Assembly (NCBI RefSeq): GCF_016863495.1
Contig: NZ_BOOZ01000033.1
Coordinates: forward strand, 1-64,000
Reading direction: 5' to 3'
DNA: 64,000 bases
DNA from: Micromonospora andamanensis
GTDB lineage: Bacteria; Actinomycetota; Actinomycetes; Mycobacteriales; Micromonosporaceae
The translations under genes and the position numbers were made by a program. Shown here in pieces: positions 31,031-39,906 of the stretch (its first letter is position 1; each line of letters begins with the position of its first letter). The notes beneath the pieces were generated by a model. That model did not search any database. It saw nothing but the letters and a program-made list of their open reading frames with translations, and was not told the DNA's origin.

Positions 31031-32053
31031 TCACGGCCTGTCCGTCTCCTGCGTCACCTCGGGTCGTGTCTGCTCGGCCGGCGCCTCGTGCGGCACCACT
31101 GTCGCCTGCCGGGCCGCCTCCGCCTCCCGGAGCGCCTGGCGGCGTTGCGCGTACGCCTCGGTGCCCTTGCTGGGCTTGCGCCGCCGTGGCGGGGCGGTGA
31201 CTCCGGGGGCGAGCTTACGCGCGGAGACGAGGAACGCGGTGTGGGCGATCATCCGGTGGTCGGGGCGGACCGCCAGCCCTTCGGCGTGCCAGTCGCGGAC
31301 AAGTGATTCCCAGGCTCGTGGCTCGGTCCAGCCGCCGCGCTCGCGCAGCGCCTCCACCAGCTCGGACAGCTGGGGGGTGGTGGCCACGTAGCCGATGAAC
31401 ACGCCGCCGGGCAGCAGCGCGCGTTCGACCATGTCGAGGTTCTCCCAGGGGGTGAGCATGTCCAGGATGATCCGGTCGAAACCGGTCTCGCGGCACCCGG
31501 CGACGTCACCGACGTGCAGGTGCCAGGCCGGGTGCGGGCCCTGGAAGAACGAGTCGACGTTGCGGCGGGCGATCTGGGCGAAGTCGTCGCGCAGCTCGTA
31601 GGAGTGCAGTTCACCTGTGGTGCCCACCGCGCGCAGCAGCGAGCAGCTCAACGCTCCGGAGCCGGCGCCGGCCTCGAGGACCTTGGCGCCGGGGAAGACG
31701 TCGCCCATCGCGACGATCTGCGCGGCGTCCTTGGGGTAGATCACCTGGGCGCCCCGGGGCATGGAGAGCACGTAGTCCGACAGCAGCGGGCGCAGCGCCA
31801 GGAACGCGGTGCCGCCACCGGAGGTGGTCACGACGCTGCCGTCGGGCAGGCCGATGAGTGTGTCGTGCGCCAGGATGCCGCGGTGGGTGTGGAACTCCTT
31901 GCCCGGCTCCAGGGTCACCGTGTGCATCCGCCCCTTGGGGTCGGTCAGCTGCACCCGGTCACCGGGCTGGAACGGCCCCCGCCGCACGGCGGGCGGCTCC
32001 ACCTTCTCCTCGGGGAGGTCGCTGGCCGGGTGGGCGGAGTGGGTGACGGTCAC
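31031..32053 (-). CDS. trmI: tRNA (adenine(58)-N1)-methyltransferase TrmI
   Basis: 340 residues from GTG 32053, overlapping the upstream protease stop by 4 nt. It has the family N-terminal beta domain (FQPGDRVQLTDPKGRMHTVT, GSVVTTSGGGTAFLALRP) and a class I methyltransferase domain with VFPGAKVLEAGAGSGALSCS as the SAM-binding loop and FDRIILDMLTPWENLDMVER as motif IV. It methylates A58 in the T-loop of tRNA. An Ala/Arg-rich C-terminal extension follows (KPSKGTEAYAQRRQALREAE). It is in operon with a site-2 protease; the pairing with the proteasome neighbourhood is common in actinobacteria. Confidence 0.93.
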   Translation of the reverse strand: MTVTHSAHPASDLPEEKVEPPAVRRGPFQPGDRVQLTDPKGRMHTVTLEPGKEFHTHRGILAHDTLIGLPDGSVVTTSGGGTAFLALRPLLSDYVLSMPRGAQVIYPKDAAQIVAMGDVFPGAKVLEAGAGSGALSCSLLRAVGTTGELHSYELRDDFAQIARRNVDSFFQGPHPAWHLHVGDVAGCRETGFDRIILDMLTPWENLDMVERALLPGGVFIGYVATTPQLSELVEALRERGGWTEPRAWESLVRDWHAEGLAVRPDHRMIAHTAFLVSARKLAPGVTAPPRRRKPSKGTEAYAQRRQALREAEAARQATVVPHEAPAEQTRPEVTQETDRP

Positions 32054-33213
32054 GTGTTCATCTTCCGGTGAGGTTCGAGCAGTTGAGCCAGATCCGCGAT
32101 GTGCAGAACGCCTACGACATCTTCGCCTGCCGTCACGACGTACTGTGCGCCCGGGTGGGCCTGCACGGTCTCCAGCACCTGTTCGCCGTCCGTGGTCACC
32201 GGGATGGCCGGCAGGTCGGCGAGGGTACGGGCGACCGCGTCCACGGCCAGCCAGGGCCGGCGGGCCTCGGGCACCGCCGCGGCGGCGGCCGGGTCGACCA
32301 GGGCCACCGGCCGGCCGGCGGTGTCGGTCACCAGCAGCGCGGCAACCTGGTGCGGCTCGGTGACCGGGTGGGCCTGTTCGGCGCGGCGCTGCGCCTCGGC
32401 CAGCGGGGTGCCGGTGGGTACCTGGTGCACCGGGCGGGCCAGGCTGGCCAGGTCGATGAGGGGGAGCCGCCGGCTGATCCGGGACATCCGGATCGACTGT
32501 CCGGCGCCGTGCCAGAGGGTGAGCGCGACAAGTGCGGTCAGCGGCAACGCCAGCAGGCTCAGCACGTCGATCGCGTAGAGCGCCGCCACCAGCAACGCGG
32601 TGCCGACGGCGAGGACTCTACCGGCCCACCCGGCCACCTCGGTGGCCCGGTGCCGGTCCCGGGTCAGTGCCCAGACCACCGCGCGCAACGCCCGCCCACC
32701 GTCGAGCGGTAGACCGGGCAGGATGTTGAACACCGCGACGATGACGTTGCTCGCCGCGAGCTGGAAGGCGAGCTGGTCGGCCACGGTGCGGTCGGGCAGG
32801 GCCAGCGTCGCGGCGACGGCGGCCGCGCCGAGCACCGCGGAGACGGCCGGTCCGGCCAGCGACACCAGCAGGTCCACCCGTGGGGAGGGGGCGTCGCGGT
32901 CCATCTCGGTGTACCCGCCGAGCAGTTCCAGGGTGATTCCGCGCACCCCGATGCCGAAGCGTCGGGCGGTGAGGGCGTGGCCGAGTTCGTGGGCGAGCAC
33001 CGAGCCGAGCAGCGCGAGGACGAAGCCGGCGCCGACGAGGTAGCCGCCGAGCGGGGACAGTTGCAGCCGTTGGCCGGCCAGTTCGCCGTACAGGACCGTG
33101 ATCAGCAGGGCGAGCAGGAGAATCGAGGCGTTCAGGTACAGCGGCACCCCGAGGATCCGGCCCACCCGCATGCCGGGACGCTGGCTGGCCCGTGGTCGCC
33201 TGCGCTGTTCCAT
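32050..33213 (-). CDS. Site-2 protease (M50) with C-terminal CBS domains
   Basis: 387 residues. Membrane metalloprotease: the zinc motif HELGH is at residues 75-79 in SVLAHELGHALTARRFG, and the third ligand is in FNILPGLPLDGGRAL. About six membrane segments fill residues 25-245. The C-terminal 130 residues form a CBS pair (VPTGTPLAEAQRRAEQAH ... GAQYVVTAGEDVVGVLHIAD). Site-2 proteases cut transmembrane proteins within the bilayer, often releasing anti-sigma factors; CBS domains usually sense adenine nucleotides. The substrate is unknown. It is transcribed toward trmI and divergent from the RecB-like gene. Confidence 0.92.
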   Translation of the reverse strand: MEQRRRPRASQRPGMRVGRILGVPLYLNASILLLALLITVLYGELAGQRLQLSPLGGYLVGAGFVLALLGSVLAHELGHALTARRFGIGVRGITLELLGGYTEMDRDAPSPRVDLLVSLAGPAVSAVLGAAAVAATLALPDRTVADQLAFQLAASNVIVAVFNILPGLPLDGGRALRAVVWALTRDRHRATEVAGWAGRVLAVGTALLVAALYAIDVLSLLALPLTALVALTLWHGAGQSIRMSRISRRLPLIDLASLARPVHQVPTGTPLAEAQRRAEQAHPVTEPHQVAALLVTDTAGRPVALVDPAAAAAVPEARRPWLAVDAVARTLADLPAIPVTTDGEQVLETVQAHPGAQYVVTAGEDVVGVLHIADLAQLLEPHRKMNT

Positions 33214-33282
33214 CGGGCTGATGCTACGCGGCCGGAGATCACCTACCGGAATGGCGGCGGCCGGCCTGTCACACCGGTGGCC

Positions 33283-33288
33283 TAACCT
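33283..33288 (+). promoter_or_regulatory. -10 box for a leaderless RecB-like transcript
   Basis: TAACCT lies 8 nt before ATG 33297, with no Shine-Dalgarno sequence between, the arrangement of leaderless actinobacterial promoters. No clear -35 box is seen. Confidence 0.4.
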
Positions 33289-33296
33289 TCCGGGGC

Positions 33297-34211
33297 ATGA
33301 CGGCGGATCCGGTGATCACTCAGCAGGCCCCGACCCCGACCGAGCTGCCGCCGACGGTGCGGGCCTCGCTGTCACCGTCGCGGGCGGCGGATTTCAAGAC
33401 CTGTCCACTGCTCTACCGGTTCCGCAGCATCGACCGGCTGCCCGAGCGGCCCACCGTGGAGCAGGCGCGCGGCACGCTCGTGCACGCCGTGCTGGAGCGG
33501 CTGTTCGACCTGCCGTCGGCCGCCCGCACACCGGAGGCCGCAGGTGATCTCGTCGCCGGTCAGTGGGACCGCCTGGTCACCGAGCAGCCGGAGTTGGGCG
33601 GGCTGTTCCCCGAGGATGATCCCGCCGCCGCAGCGGAGTTCGTCCGCTCGGCGTCGGCCCTGCTCGGCGGCTACTTCGCGGTGGAGGATCCGCGCCGGCT
33701 GGAGCCGGCCGAGCGGGAGAGCCTGATCTCCGCCGTGGTCGACGACGAGCTGCTGATCCGTGGCTACCTCGACCGCCTCGACGTGGCTCCGGACGGCGCG
33801 CTGCGGGTGGTGGACTACAAGACCGGCGGCGCACCGCGGGAGGCGTTCGAGGCGCGGGCGTTGTTTCAGCTGAAGTTCTACGCGCTCGTGTTGTGGCGTA
33901 CCCGTGGTGTGGTGCCCCGGGTGCTGCGTCTGCTCTATCTCAAGGACGCCGAGGTGTGTGACTACGCCCCGGACGCGGAGGAGCTGCTGCGGTTCGAGCG
34001 GACGGTGGTGGCGTTGTGGCGGGCGATCGAGCAGGCCACCGCCGCCCGGGATTTCCGGCCCCGGCCGAGCCGGCTCTGCGACTGGTGCAGCCATCAGGCG
34101 CGCTGCCCCAGCTTCGGCGGGACACCGCCGCCGTTTCCGGAGCCGGCGGCGGCGGCTGATCCGTTGCGGGACGCCCGGACCTCCCCGGTGCCACCGGGCG
34201 CGGACGAGTAG
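33297..34211 (+). CDS. RecB-like PD-(D/E)XK nuclease
   Basis: 304 residues. LSPSRAADFKTCPLLYRFRS near the N-terminus and GTLVHAVLERLF match the PDDEXK_1/Cas4-RecB family. The nuclease core is GALRVVDYKTGGAPREAFEA, with the D...D-x-K motif, then FQLKFYALVLW. CDWCSHQARCPSF at the C-terminus, together with an N-terminal Cys (TCPL), gives the Cys set of an iron-sulfur nuclease. Such stand-alone proteins are thought to process DNA ends in repair. No Cas genes are nearby. The gene is monocistronic and probably leaderless. Confidence 0.9.
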   Translation: MTADPVITQQAPTPTELPPTVRASLSPSRAADFKTCPLLYRFRSIDRLPERPTVEQARGTLVHAVLERLFDLPSAARTPEAAGDLVAGQWDRLVTEQPELGGLFPEDDPAAAAEFVRSASALLGGYFAVEDPRRLEPAERESLISAVVDDELLIRGYLDRLDVAPDGALRVVDYKTGGAPREAFEARALFQLKFYALVLWRTRGVVPRVLRLLYLKDAEVCDYAPDAEELLRFERTVVALWRAIEQATAARDFRPRPSRLCDWCSHQARCPSFGGTPPPFPEPAAAADPLRDARTSPVPPGADE

Positions 34212-34278
34212 CCACTCTCCTTCCCGGGGATGAGGGCCGAGTCACCACACAAGACGATCTTTCGGCGGCGTGGGCGGC

Positions 34279-34284
34279 TAGCGT
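34279..34284 (+). promoter_or_regulatory. -10 box for a leaderless histidine kinase transcript
   Basis: TAGCGT lies 6 nt before the GTG start of the kinase gene, and no ribosome site is present. No -35 box is obvious. Confidence 0.4.
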
Positions 34285-34290
34285 CGTGGC

Positions 34291-35487
34291 GTGGGTAATG
34301 CGCTGAGGGAGTGGCTGCGTCGCAATCCGCTGGCCGGTGACGCGCTGCTGGCCGTCGGCCTGATCCTGGGGGAGGTCGTGTTCACCCTGCTCACGCCCCG
34401 AGAGTTCTGGCCACGGCCGCTGCCGGCGGCGCTGGGGTGGAGCGTGTTGTGCGCGGCGCCTGTCGTGCTGCGCCGGGTGGCGCCGTGGCCGGCGCTGCTG
34501 GCCGCGTTGGCGACGCTGCTACTGCCCGTCCTCATGTCGGTGGCGCCGACCACCCAGAGCCTCACCTTCGTGGTGCTCACCTACACGATGGCCGCCTACC
34601 GTCCGGTGCGTCCGGCGGTGGTCGCGGCGGTGGGGTTGTGGCTTCCGGTGGCCGTGGCGAACACGCTGGTGCCGCCGGAGGGCATCCCTCAGGTCAGTAC
34701 GGCGTTCCTGATCGCGAACAACATCCTGGTGGGGATCGTGTCGTTCTCGGTCGGCCGGACGGTGCACGCCCGGCGCTCGTCCACGGAGGCGTTGCGGGAA
34801 CGGGCCCGGGTGGCCGAGGCGAATCAGCGGGCGCTTGCGGAGCAGGCGGTCGCGGACGAGCGGCGCCGGATCGCCCGGGAGTTGCACGACGTGGTGGCCC
34901 ACCATGTCAGCGTGATGGGGGTGTTGGCGACCGGGGTACGGCGGGTGCTGCGCCGAGACCCGGACGGCGCCGACGAGGCGATGGCCACCATCGAGGAGAC
35001 CAGCCGGGCGACCCTGCGGGAACTACGTCGGCTGCTCGACGTGCTGCGTACCGAGGCCGAGCCGGCTGTGGAGTTGGCGCCGCAACCGGGCATCTCCGGC
35101 ATCGAGGCGCTCACCGACCAGGTCCGGGAGGCCGGGTTGCCTGTGACGTTGACGGTGACCGGTACACCGGGGCAGTTGGAGGAGGGGGTGGCGTTGACCG
35201 TGTACCGGATCGTGCAGGAGGCGCTGACCAACGCCCTCAAGCACGCCGGTACGGCGACCGCGCAGGTGCGGGTCGGTTTCGCTGGCGACGCGGTGGAGGT
35301 CGAGGTCACCGACACCGGTCGCGGGCCGTCACCGGACACCGATCGGATCGGACACGGCCTGGTCGGGATGCGGGAACGGGTCGGCCTCTACGGTGGGATC
35401 CTGCGCATCGGCGCGCGGACCGGCGGTGGTTACCGGGTGTACGCCCGGATTCCGGTCGAGCCCCTACCGGAAGCGAGCCGTCGGTGA
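34291..35487 (+). CDS. Two-component sensor histidine kinase (NarL/LiaS type)
   Basis: 398 residues. Four to five membrane helices occupy residues 15-160 with short loops, so there is little extracellular sensing surface. DERRRIARELHDVVAHHVSV holds the phospho-accepting His of the HisKA_3 dimerisation domain. The ATPase domain shows IVQEALTNALKHAG (N box), VEVTDTGRGPSPD (G1) and GHGLVGMRERV (G2). The cognate response regulator starts 70 nt downstream. A MacB-type ABC transporter follows that, so the pair may control the transporter, as cell-envelope stress systems often do. Confidence 0.93.
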   Translation: MGNALREWLRRNPLAGDALLAVGLILGEVVFTLLTPREFWPRPLPAALGWSVLCAAPVVLRRVAPWPALLAALATLLLPVLMSVAPTTQSLTFVVLTYTMAAYRPVRPAVVAAVGLWLPVAVANTLVPPEGIPQVSTAFLIANNILVGIVSFSVGRTVHARRSSTEALRERARVAEANQRALAEQAVADERRRIARELHDVVAHHVSVMGVLATGVRRVLRRDPDGADEAMATIEETSRATLRELRRLLDVLRTEAEPAVELAPQPGISGIEALTDQVREAGLPVTLTVTGTPGQLEEGVALTVYRIVQEALTNALKHAGTATAQVRVGFAGDAVEVEVTDTGRGPSPDTDRIGHGLVGMRERVGLYGGILRIGARTGGGYRVYARIPVEPLPEASRR

Positions 35488-35557
35488 GGCGGGCCTCCGG
35501 ACGCGAGCGGTCGGTGAGGCGGGCGTGGTGAGCGGTACAGCCGACAGGGAGGACCAG

Positions 35558-36244
35558 ATGGTCGATTCGACGGGCCGGGACCGGCCGGTGCGGATTCTGC
35601 TCGCCGACGACCAGCCGTTGCTGCGTACCGGCTTCCGAATGGTCCTCGGCGCGGAGGCCGATCTGGACATCGTGGCGGAGGCGGGCGACGGGGTGGAGGC
35701 GGTGGAACTGTCCCGTCGGTTGTTGCCGGACGTGGTGTTGATGGACATTCGGATGCCGCGGATGGACGGGGTGAGCGCCACCCGGGCGATCGTGGACGCC
35801 CGGTTGCCGGTGCGGGTGCTCATTCTGACCACCTTCGATCTGGACGAGTACGTCGTGGGGGCGCTGCGGGCCGGGGCGAGCGGCTTTCTGGCCAAGGACG
35901 TGCCGGCGGAGGATCTGGTCACCGCGATCCACACGGTGGCCGCCGGTGACGCGGTGGTGGCGCCGCGGATCCTGCGTCGGCTGCTGGACCGGTTCGCCGA
36001 CGTGCTGCCGGACCCGGCCGCGACGCCGCCGAAGGCGCTGGGCGCGTTGACCGAACGGGAGCGGGAAGTGCTCGTGCAGGTCGCCCGCGGGTTGTCGAAC
36101 GCTGAGATCGCCCGGGCGCTGTCGGTCAGCGAGACCACCATCAAGACGCACGTCGGACATGTGTTGACCAAGCTGGGGCTACGCGACCGGGTGCAGGCGG
36201 TGGTGTTGGCGTACGAATCGGGCCTGGTCCGACCTGGGGCGTAA
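35558..36244 (+). CDS. NarL/LuxR-type response regulator, cognate to the upstream kinase
   Basis: 228 residues from ATG 35558 with AGGGAGGA upstream; a GTG at 35528 is a weaker option. Full receiver: VRILLADDQPLLRTGFRMVL with the acidic pair, LLPDVVLMDIRMPRMDGVSA with the phospho-acceptor Asp, and FLAKDVPAEDL with the conserved Lys. The output domain is LTEREREVLVQVARGLSNAE ... ETTIKTHVGHVLTKLGLRDR. It is complete by all key residues, unlike the RamR-like regulators at 5-6 kb. Two copies of GTCGGTGAGGCGGGC lie just upstream, around 35478 and 35508. Confidence 0.93.
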   Translation: MVDSTGRDRPVRILLADDQPLLRTGFRMVLGAEADLDIVAEAGDGVEAVELSRRLLPDVVLMDIRMPRMDGVSATRAIVDARLPVRVLILTTFDLDEYVVGALRAGASGFLAKDVPAEDLVTAIHTVAAGDAVVAPRILRRLLDRFADVLPDPAATPPKALGALTEREREVLVQVARGLSNAEIARALSVSETTIKTHVGHVLTKLGLRDRVQAVVLAYESGLVRPGA

Positions 36245-36525
36245 CGCGGGCGTTGCATCCGTCACCTACCGTGACGGCCTGCGGTGGAAATCGGTTGACC
36301 CTCACGCGGCGGCAACGTCCAGGATGACCGTGACCACCGGCTGCCGGATGACCACCGGTGCCGGGGTCGGGGACAACCCTGACTTCGGTTGGGGGGTACC
36401 CGCAGCCGGAAATCCGCTCCGCCTCCGCCCGGAGTCGGACGGATCGGCGGTGGGCAGCACAGATGATGGACTCGCACCGGACCAGCGGGGGCGGTGCGAG
36501 CAGACTCGACGGAGAGGTACGTGAC

Positions 36526-37293
36526 GTGACCGCTACGACAGGCCAGCCGGCATCGGCCGCAGCCCGGGCGAGCGATGTGTGGAAGGTGTACGGCAGCGGC
36601 GAGGCTCAGGTCATCGCCCTGCGGGGGGTCAGCGCGGAGTTCGAGCGCGGACGGTTCACAGCGATCATGGGCCCGTCGGGTTCCGGCAAGTCGACGTTGA
36701 TGCACTGCCTGGCCGGGTTGGACTCGGTGACCCGGGGGACGGTGGCGATCGGCGAGACCACAGTGACCGGGCTCGGTGACGCGGGTCTGACGAAGCTGCG
36801 CCGCGACAAGGTCGGCTTCATCTTCCAGCAGTTCAACCTGTTGCCGACGTTGACCGCCAAGGAGAACATCCTGCTCCCGCTGTCGATCGCCGGGCGCAAG
36901 CCGGACCCGGCCTGGTACGACGTGGTGATCGACACGGTGGGCCTGCGGGACCGCCTGGGCCACCGGCCGGCGCAGTTGTCCGGCGGTCAGCAGCAGCGGG
37001 TGGCGTGTGCTCGCGCCCTGGTCGCCCGCCCCGAGGTGATCTTCGCCGACGAGCCGACAGGTAACCTCGACTCGCGCTCCGGCGCGGAGGTGTTGAACTT
37101 CCTGCGCGACTCGGTACGCCAGCACGGGCAGACCATCGTCATGGTCACCCACGATCCGACGGCCGCCGCGTACGCCGACCGGGTGGTGTTCCTCGCCGAC
37201 GGGCAGATCGTCTCGGAGTTGATCGAGCCGACCGCCGACACGGTGCTGGACACGATGAAGAAGCTGGACACGCCTGCCGAGGTGGCCGGCTGA
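36526..37293 (+). CDS. ABC transporter ATP-binding protein (MacB/LolD type)
   Basis: 255 residues from GTG 36526 with GGAGAGG upstream; the frame extends upstream without coding character. Walker A GPSGSGKS, the Q-loop GFIFQQFNLLPTLTAKENIL, signature LSGGQQQRVACARAL, Walker B VIFADEPTGNLDS and the H-loop VMVTHD are all intact. The pattern matches the ATPases that drive FtsX-type permeases. The permease gene overlaps the stop by 1 nt. Such pairs perform mechanical work across the membrane (lipoprotein or antimicrobial-peptide handling) rather than classical substrate transport. Control by the upstream two-component pair is likely. Confidence 0.93.
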   Translation: MTATTGQPASAAARASDVWKVYGSGEAQVIALRGVSAEFERGRFTAIMGPSGSGKSTLMHCLAGLDSVTRGTVAIGETTVTGLGDAGLTKLRRDKVGFIFQQFNLLPTLTAKENILLPLSIAGRKPDPAWYDVVIDTVGLRDRLGHRPAQLSGGQQQRVACARALVARPEVIFADEPTGNLDSRSGAEVLNFLRDSVRQHGQTIVMVTHDPTAAAYADRVVFLADGQIVSELIEPTADTVLDTMKKLDTPAEVAG

Positions 37294-39842
37294 TGTTCCG
37301 GGCAACCCTGAAGAGTCTGCTGGCCCGCAAGGTCCGGCTGATCCTGTCCGGCCTGGCCGTGGTGCTCGGCGTCATGTTCGTCTCCGGTGCCTTCGTCCTC
37401 ACCGACACCCTGGGCCGCTCCTTCGATTCGCTGTTCGCCGACGCGTACGCCGAGGTCGACGTGAACGTGGCCGCCAAGCCGAAGTTGGCACTCGGCGAGA
37501 TGGAGGGCGAGCAGCTGGCCAGCCCGTTCCCGGCCGCCGCCCTGGAGCGGGTGCGCGCGGTGGACGGGGTGGCTGAGGCCACAGGTGTGGTCGTCGCCGA
37601 CGGGGCCCGACTGATCGGCAGCAACGGCAAGGCCGTCACCTCGTTCGGGCCGCCGCAGTTGGGCGGGAACTGGACAGGTGAGAGCGACCTGGTGCGGCTG
37701 CGGGAGGGTCGGGAGCCGCAGGCCGACGACGAGATCGTGATCAACAAGGGGTTGGCGGACGCCGGCCGGGTGGCGCTCGGCGACCGGGTGGGCGTGCTCA
37801 CCCTGGAGCCGCGCAAGGATTTCACCATCGTCGGCATCTTCGGCTACAGCGGCGACCGGGACTCCCTGGGCGGCACCAACGAGGTCATGTTCACCACCCC
37901 GGTGGCGCAGCAGCTGATGCTCGGTGAACAGGACACGTTCAGCAACATCGTGGTCACCGCCGCCGCCGGCGTCTCCGACGACACGTTGCGCGACTCGGTG
38001 GCCGCCGCGATGGGCGACGACTTCGTGGTCAAGACCGGCGAGCAGCTCTCCGCCGACGCCGCCGCCGGCCTGAAGGAGGGGCTGTCCTTCTTCAACCGGA
38101 TCCTGCTCGGCTTCGCTGCGGTCGCCCTGCTGGTCGGCACGTTCCTGATCCTCAACACGTTCTCGATCATCGTGGCGCAGCGCACCCGGGAGCTGGCGTT
38201 GCTCCGGGCGGTCGGGGCCAGCGGCAAGCAGATCATCGGCTCGGTGGTGCTGGAGGCGGTTGCCGTCGGCTTGATCGCCTCGGTGTTCGGCCTGGCCGCC
38301 GGCATCGGCATCGGCGCGCTGCTGGCGTACCTGTTCGGCAACCTCGCCGGTGGTCTGGCCCTGGCCGGGGTGGCAGTGCCGGCGTCGGCGGTGATCGGCG
38401 CGTTCGGTGTCGGTCTGGTGATCACGGTGCTGGCGGCGCTGCTGCCGGCGCTGCGGGCCGCGCGGATTCCACCGATCGCGGCGATGCAGGACGTGGCGAC
38501 GCCGGATCGGCCACTGACCAAGGTGACAGTCGGTGGTGCGCTGGTCACCGCGATCGGTGCCACCCTGCTCTTCCTCGGCCTGGGCGGGCATGCGGGTGAC
38601 AGCACGCTGGCCACCATCCTCGGTGGCGTGCTGTTCTCGTTCATCGGTGTCGCGCTGTTGACGCCGCTGATCAGCCGACCGGTGGTGGCGGCGCTGGGCA
38701 CTGTCTTCTCCGGCTGGGTGCCGGGCAAGCTGGGCCGGCTCAACTCCGGTCGCAACCCGCGCCGTACCGCGATCACCGCCGCCGCGCTGATGGTGGGCAT
38801 CGCCCTGGTCACCGGCATCACGGTGATCCTGGATTCGGCCAAGAGCAGCATCAGCGGCCTGGCGCAGGACAGCATCAGCGCCGAGCTGGTGATCGCCGGG
38901 GCGCAGTCCGGTCCACGCCCGCCGACGTTCGACCCGGCGGTGCTGGACGAGGCGAAGGCCATTCCGGGGGTCCGCCTCGTCGACGGCGAGTACGGCGACA
39001 TGGCGCTTGTCGGCGGTGAACGCACCTGGGTCGGTGCCAGCAGCGAACCGAGCGCGCTCACGCAGATGTTCGGTCTCACCGCCACGGCTGGCGACATCGA
39101 CCGGCTGGGGCCGGGCCAGATGCTTGTCAGCTCCGACGCGGCGGAGTCGCGTGGCCTGTCGGTCGGCGCCACGGTGCCTGTGCAACTGGCCCGTGGTGAG
39201 GAACGCACCTACACGGTCACCGGCATCTACGAGAGCACCCCGCTGTTCGGTGGCGTGACGTTGCCGGCCGAGGCGGCGCGTGACTTCTCCATCCCGCAGC
39301 CCATCCAGGGCTACATCCAGTTGGAGTCGGGGGTCCGGGCGGCCGACGTGCTGCCCCGGGTGGAGGCGCTGCTGACGGACAGCCCTGAGGTGTCGGTGGC
39401 CGATCGGGACGCGTTCATCGAGCAGCAGGCCGGACAACTCGACGGGCTGCTCCAGATGATCCAGATCCTGCTGGCGCTGGCCATCGTGATCGCGGTGCTC
39501 GGCATCATCAACACCCTCGCCCTGTCGGTGCTGGAGCGGACCCGGGAGCTGGGTCTGCTGCGTGCCATCGGCCTGCGCCGGTCGCAGACCATGGGGATGA
39601 TCACCGTGGAGGCGGTGGTGATCTCGGTGTTCGGTGCGCTGCTCGGCGTCGTGGTCGGTGCCGGCCTGGGTGCCGCGGTGGTGGAGGCCCTGCGCGACGA
39701 GGGCATCACCAAGCTGGTCCTGCCGTGGGGCCAGATGGGTGTCTTCCTCGGCCTGGCCGCGATCATCGGCGTGGTCGCGGCGGTGCTGCCGGCGATCCGG
39801 GCCGCCCGGATCAACGTGCTGGGCGCCATCGCCCACGACTGA
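37293..39842 (+). CDS. FtsX-like ABC transporter permease
   Basis: 849 residues with two FtsX modules. A first membrane helix (LILSGLAVVLGVMFVSGAFV) is followed by an extracytoplasmic domain, then helices FFNRILLGFAAVALLVGTFL to about residue 400. A second similar arrangement begins AAALMVGIALVTGITVILDS and ends QILLALAIVIAVLGIINTLA ... LGLAAIIGVVAAVLPAIRAA. The SIIVAQRTRELALLRAVGAS and LSVLERTRELGLLRAIGLRR coupling motifs are the usual contacts with the ATPase. It forms the permease for the overlapping ATPase gene. A strong terminator lies just after the stop. Confidence 0.93.
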   Translation: MFRATLKSLLARKVRLILSGLAVVLGVMFVSGAFVLTDTLGRSFDSLFADAYAEVDVNVAAKPKLALGEMEGEQLASPFPAAALERVRAVDGVAEATGVVVADGARLIGSNGKAVTSFGPPQLGGNWTGESDLVRLREGREPQADDEIVINKGLADAGRVALGDRVGVLTLEPRKDFTIVGIFGYSGDRDSLGGTNEVMFTTPVAQQLMLGEQDTFSNIVVTAAAGVSDDTLRDSVAAAMGDDFVVKTGEQLSADAAAGLKEGLSFFNRILLGFAAVALLVGTFLILNTFSIIVAQRTRELALLRAVGASGKQIIGSVVLEAVAVGLIASVFGLAAGIGIGALLAYLFGNLAGGLALAGVAVPASAVIGAFGVGLVITVLAALLPALRAARIPPIAAMQDVATPDRPLTKVTVGGALVTAIGATLLFLGLGGHAGDSTLATILGGVLFSFIGVALLTPLISRPVVAALGTVFSGWVPGKLGRLNSGRNPRRTAITAAALMVGIALVTGITVILDSAKSSISGLAQDSISAELVIAGAQSGPRPPTFDPAVLDEAKAIPGVRLVDGEYGDMALVGGERTWVGASSEPSALTQMFGLTATAGDIDRLGPGQMLVSSDAAESRGLSVGATVPVQLARGEERTYTVTGIYESTPLFGGVTLPAEAARDFSIPQPIQGYIQLESGVRAADVLPRVEALLTDSPEVSVADRDAFIEQQAGQLDGLLQMIQILLALAIVIAVLGIINTLALSVLERTRELGLLRAIGLRRSQTMGMITVEAVVISVFGALLGVVVGAGLGAAVVEALRDEGITKLVLPWGQMGVFLGLAAIIGVVAAVLPAIRAARINVLGAIAHD

Positions 39843-39850
39843 GAACCGAA

Positions 39851-39890
39851 CGAGGGGCCCCTGCCACCGTGCGGTGGCAGGGGCCCCTCG
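39851..39890. terminator. Bidirectional terminator between the FtsX permease and the HAD gene
   Basis: A perfect 18-bp stem (CGAGGGGCCCCTGCCACC, 39851-39868; complement 39873-39890) with a 4-nt loop, between two convergent genes 64 nt apart. Confidence 0.85.
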
Positions 39891-39906
39891 CTGTGCGTCG
39901 AGCGGG

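Noticed and set aside
33297..34211. RecB-like nuclease as Cas4 of a CRISPR system
   Set aside because: The motifs fit the Cas4/RecB clan, but no other cas gene or array is near; stand-alone copies are common in actinobacteria.
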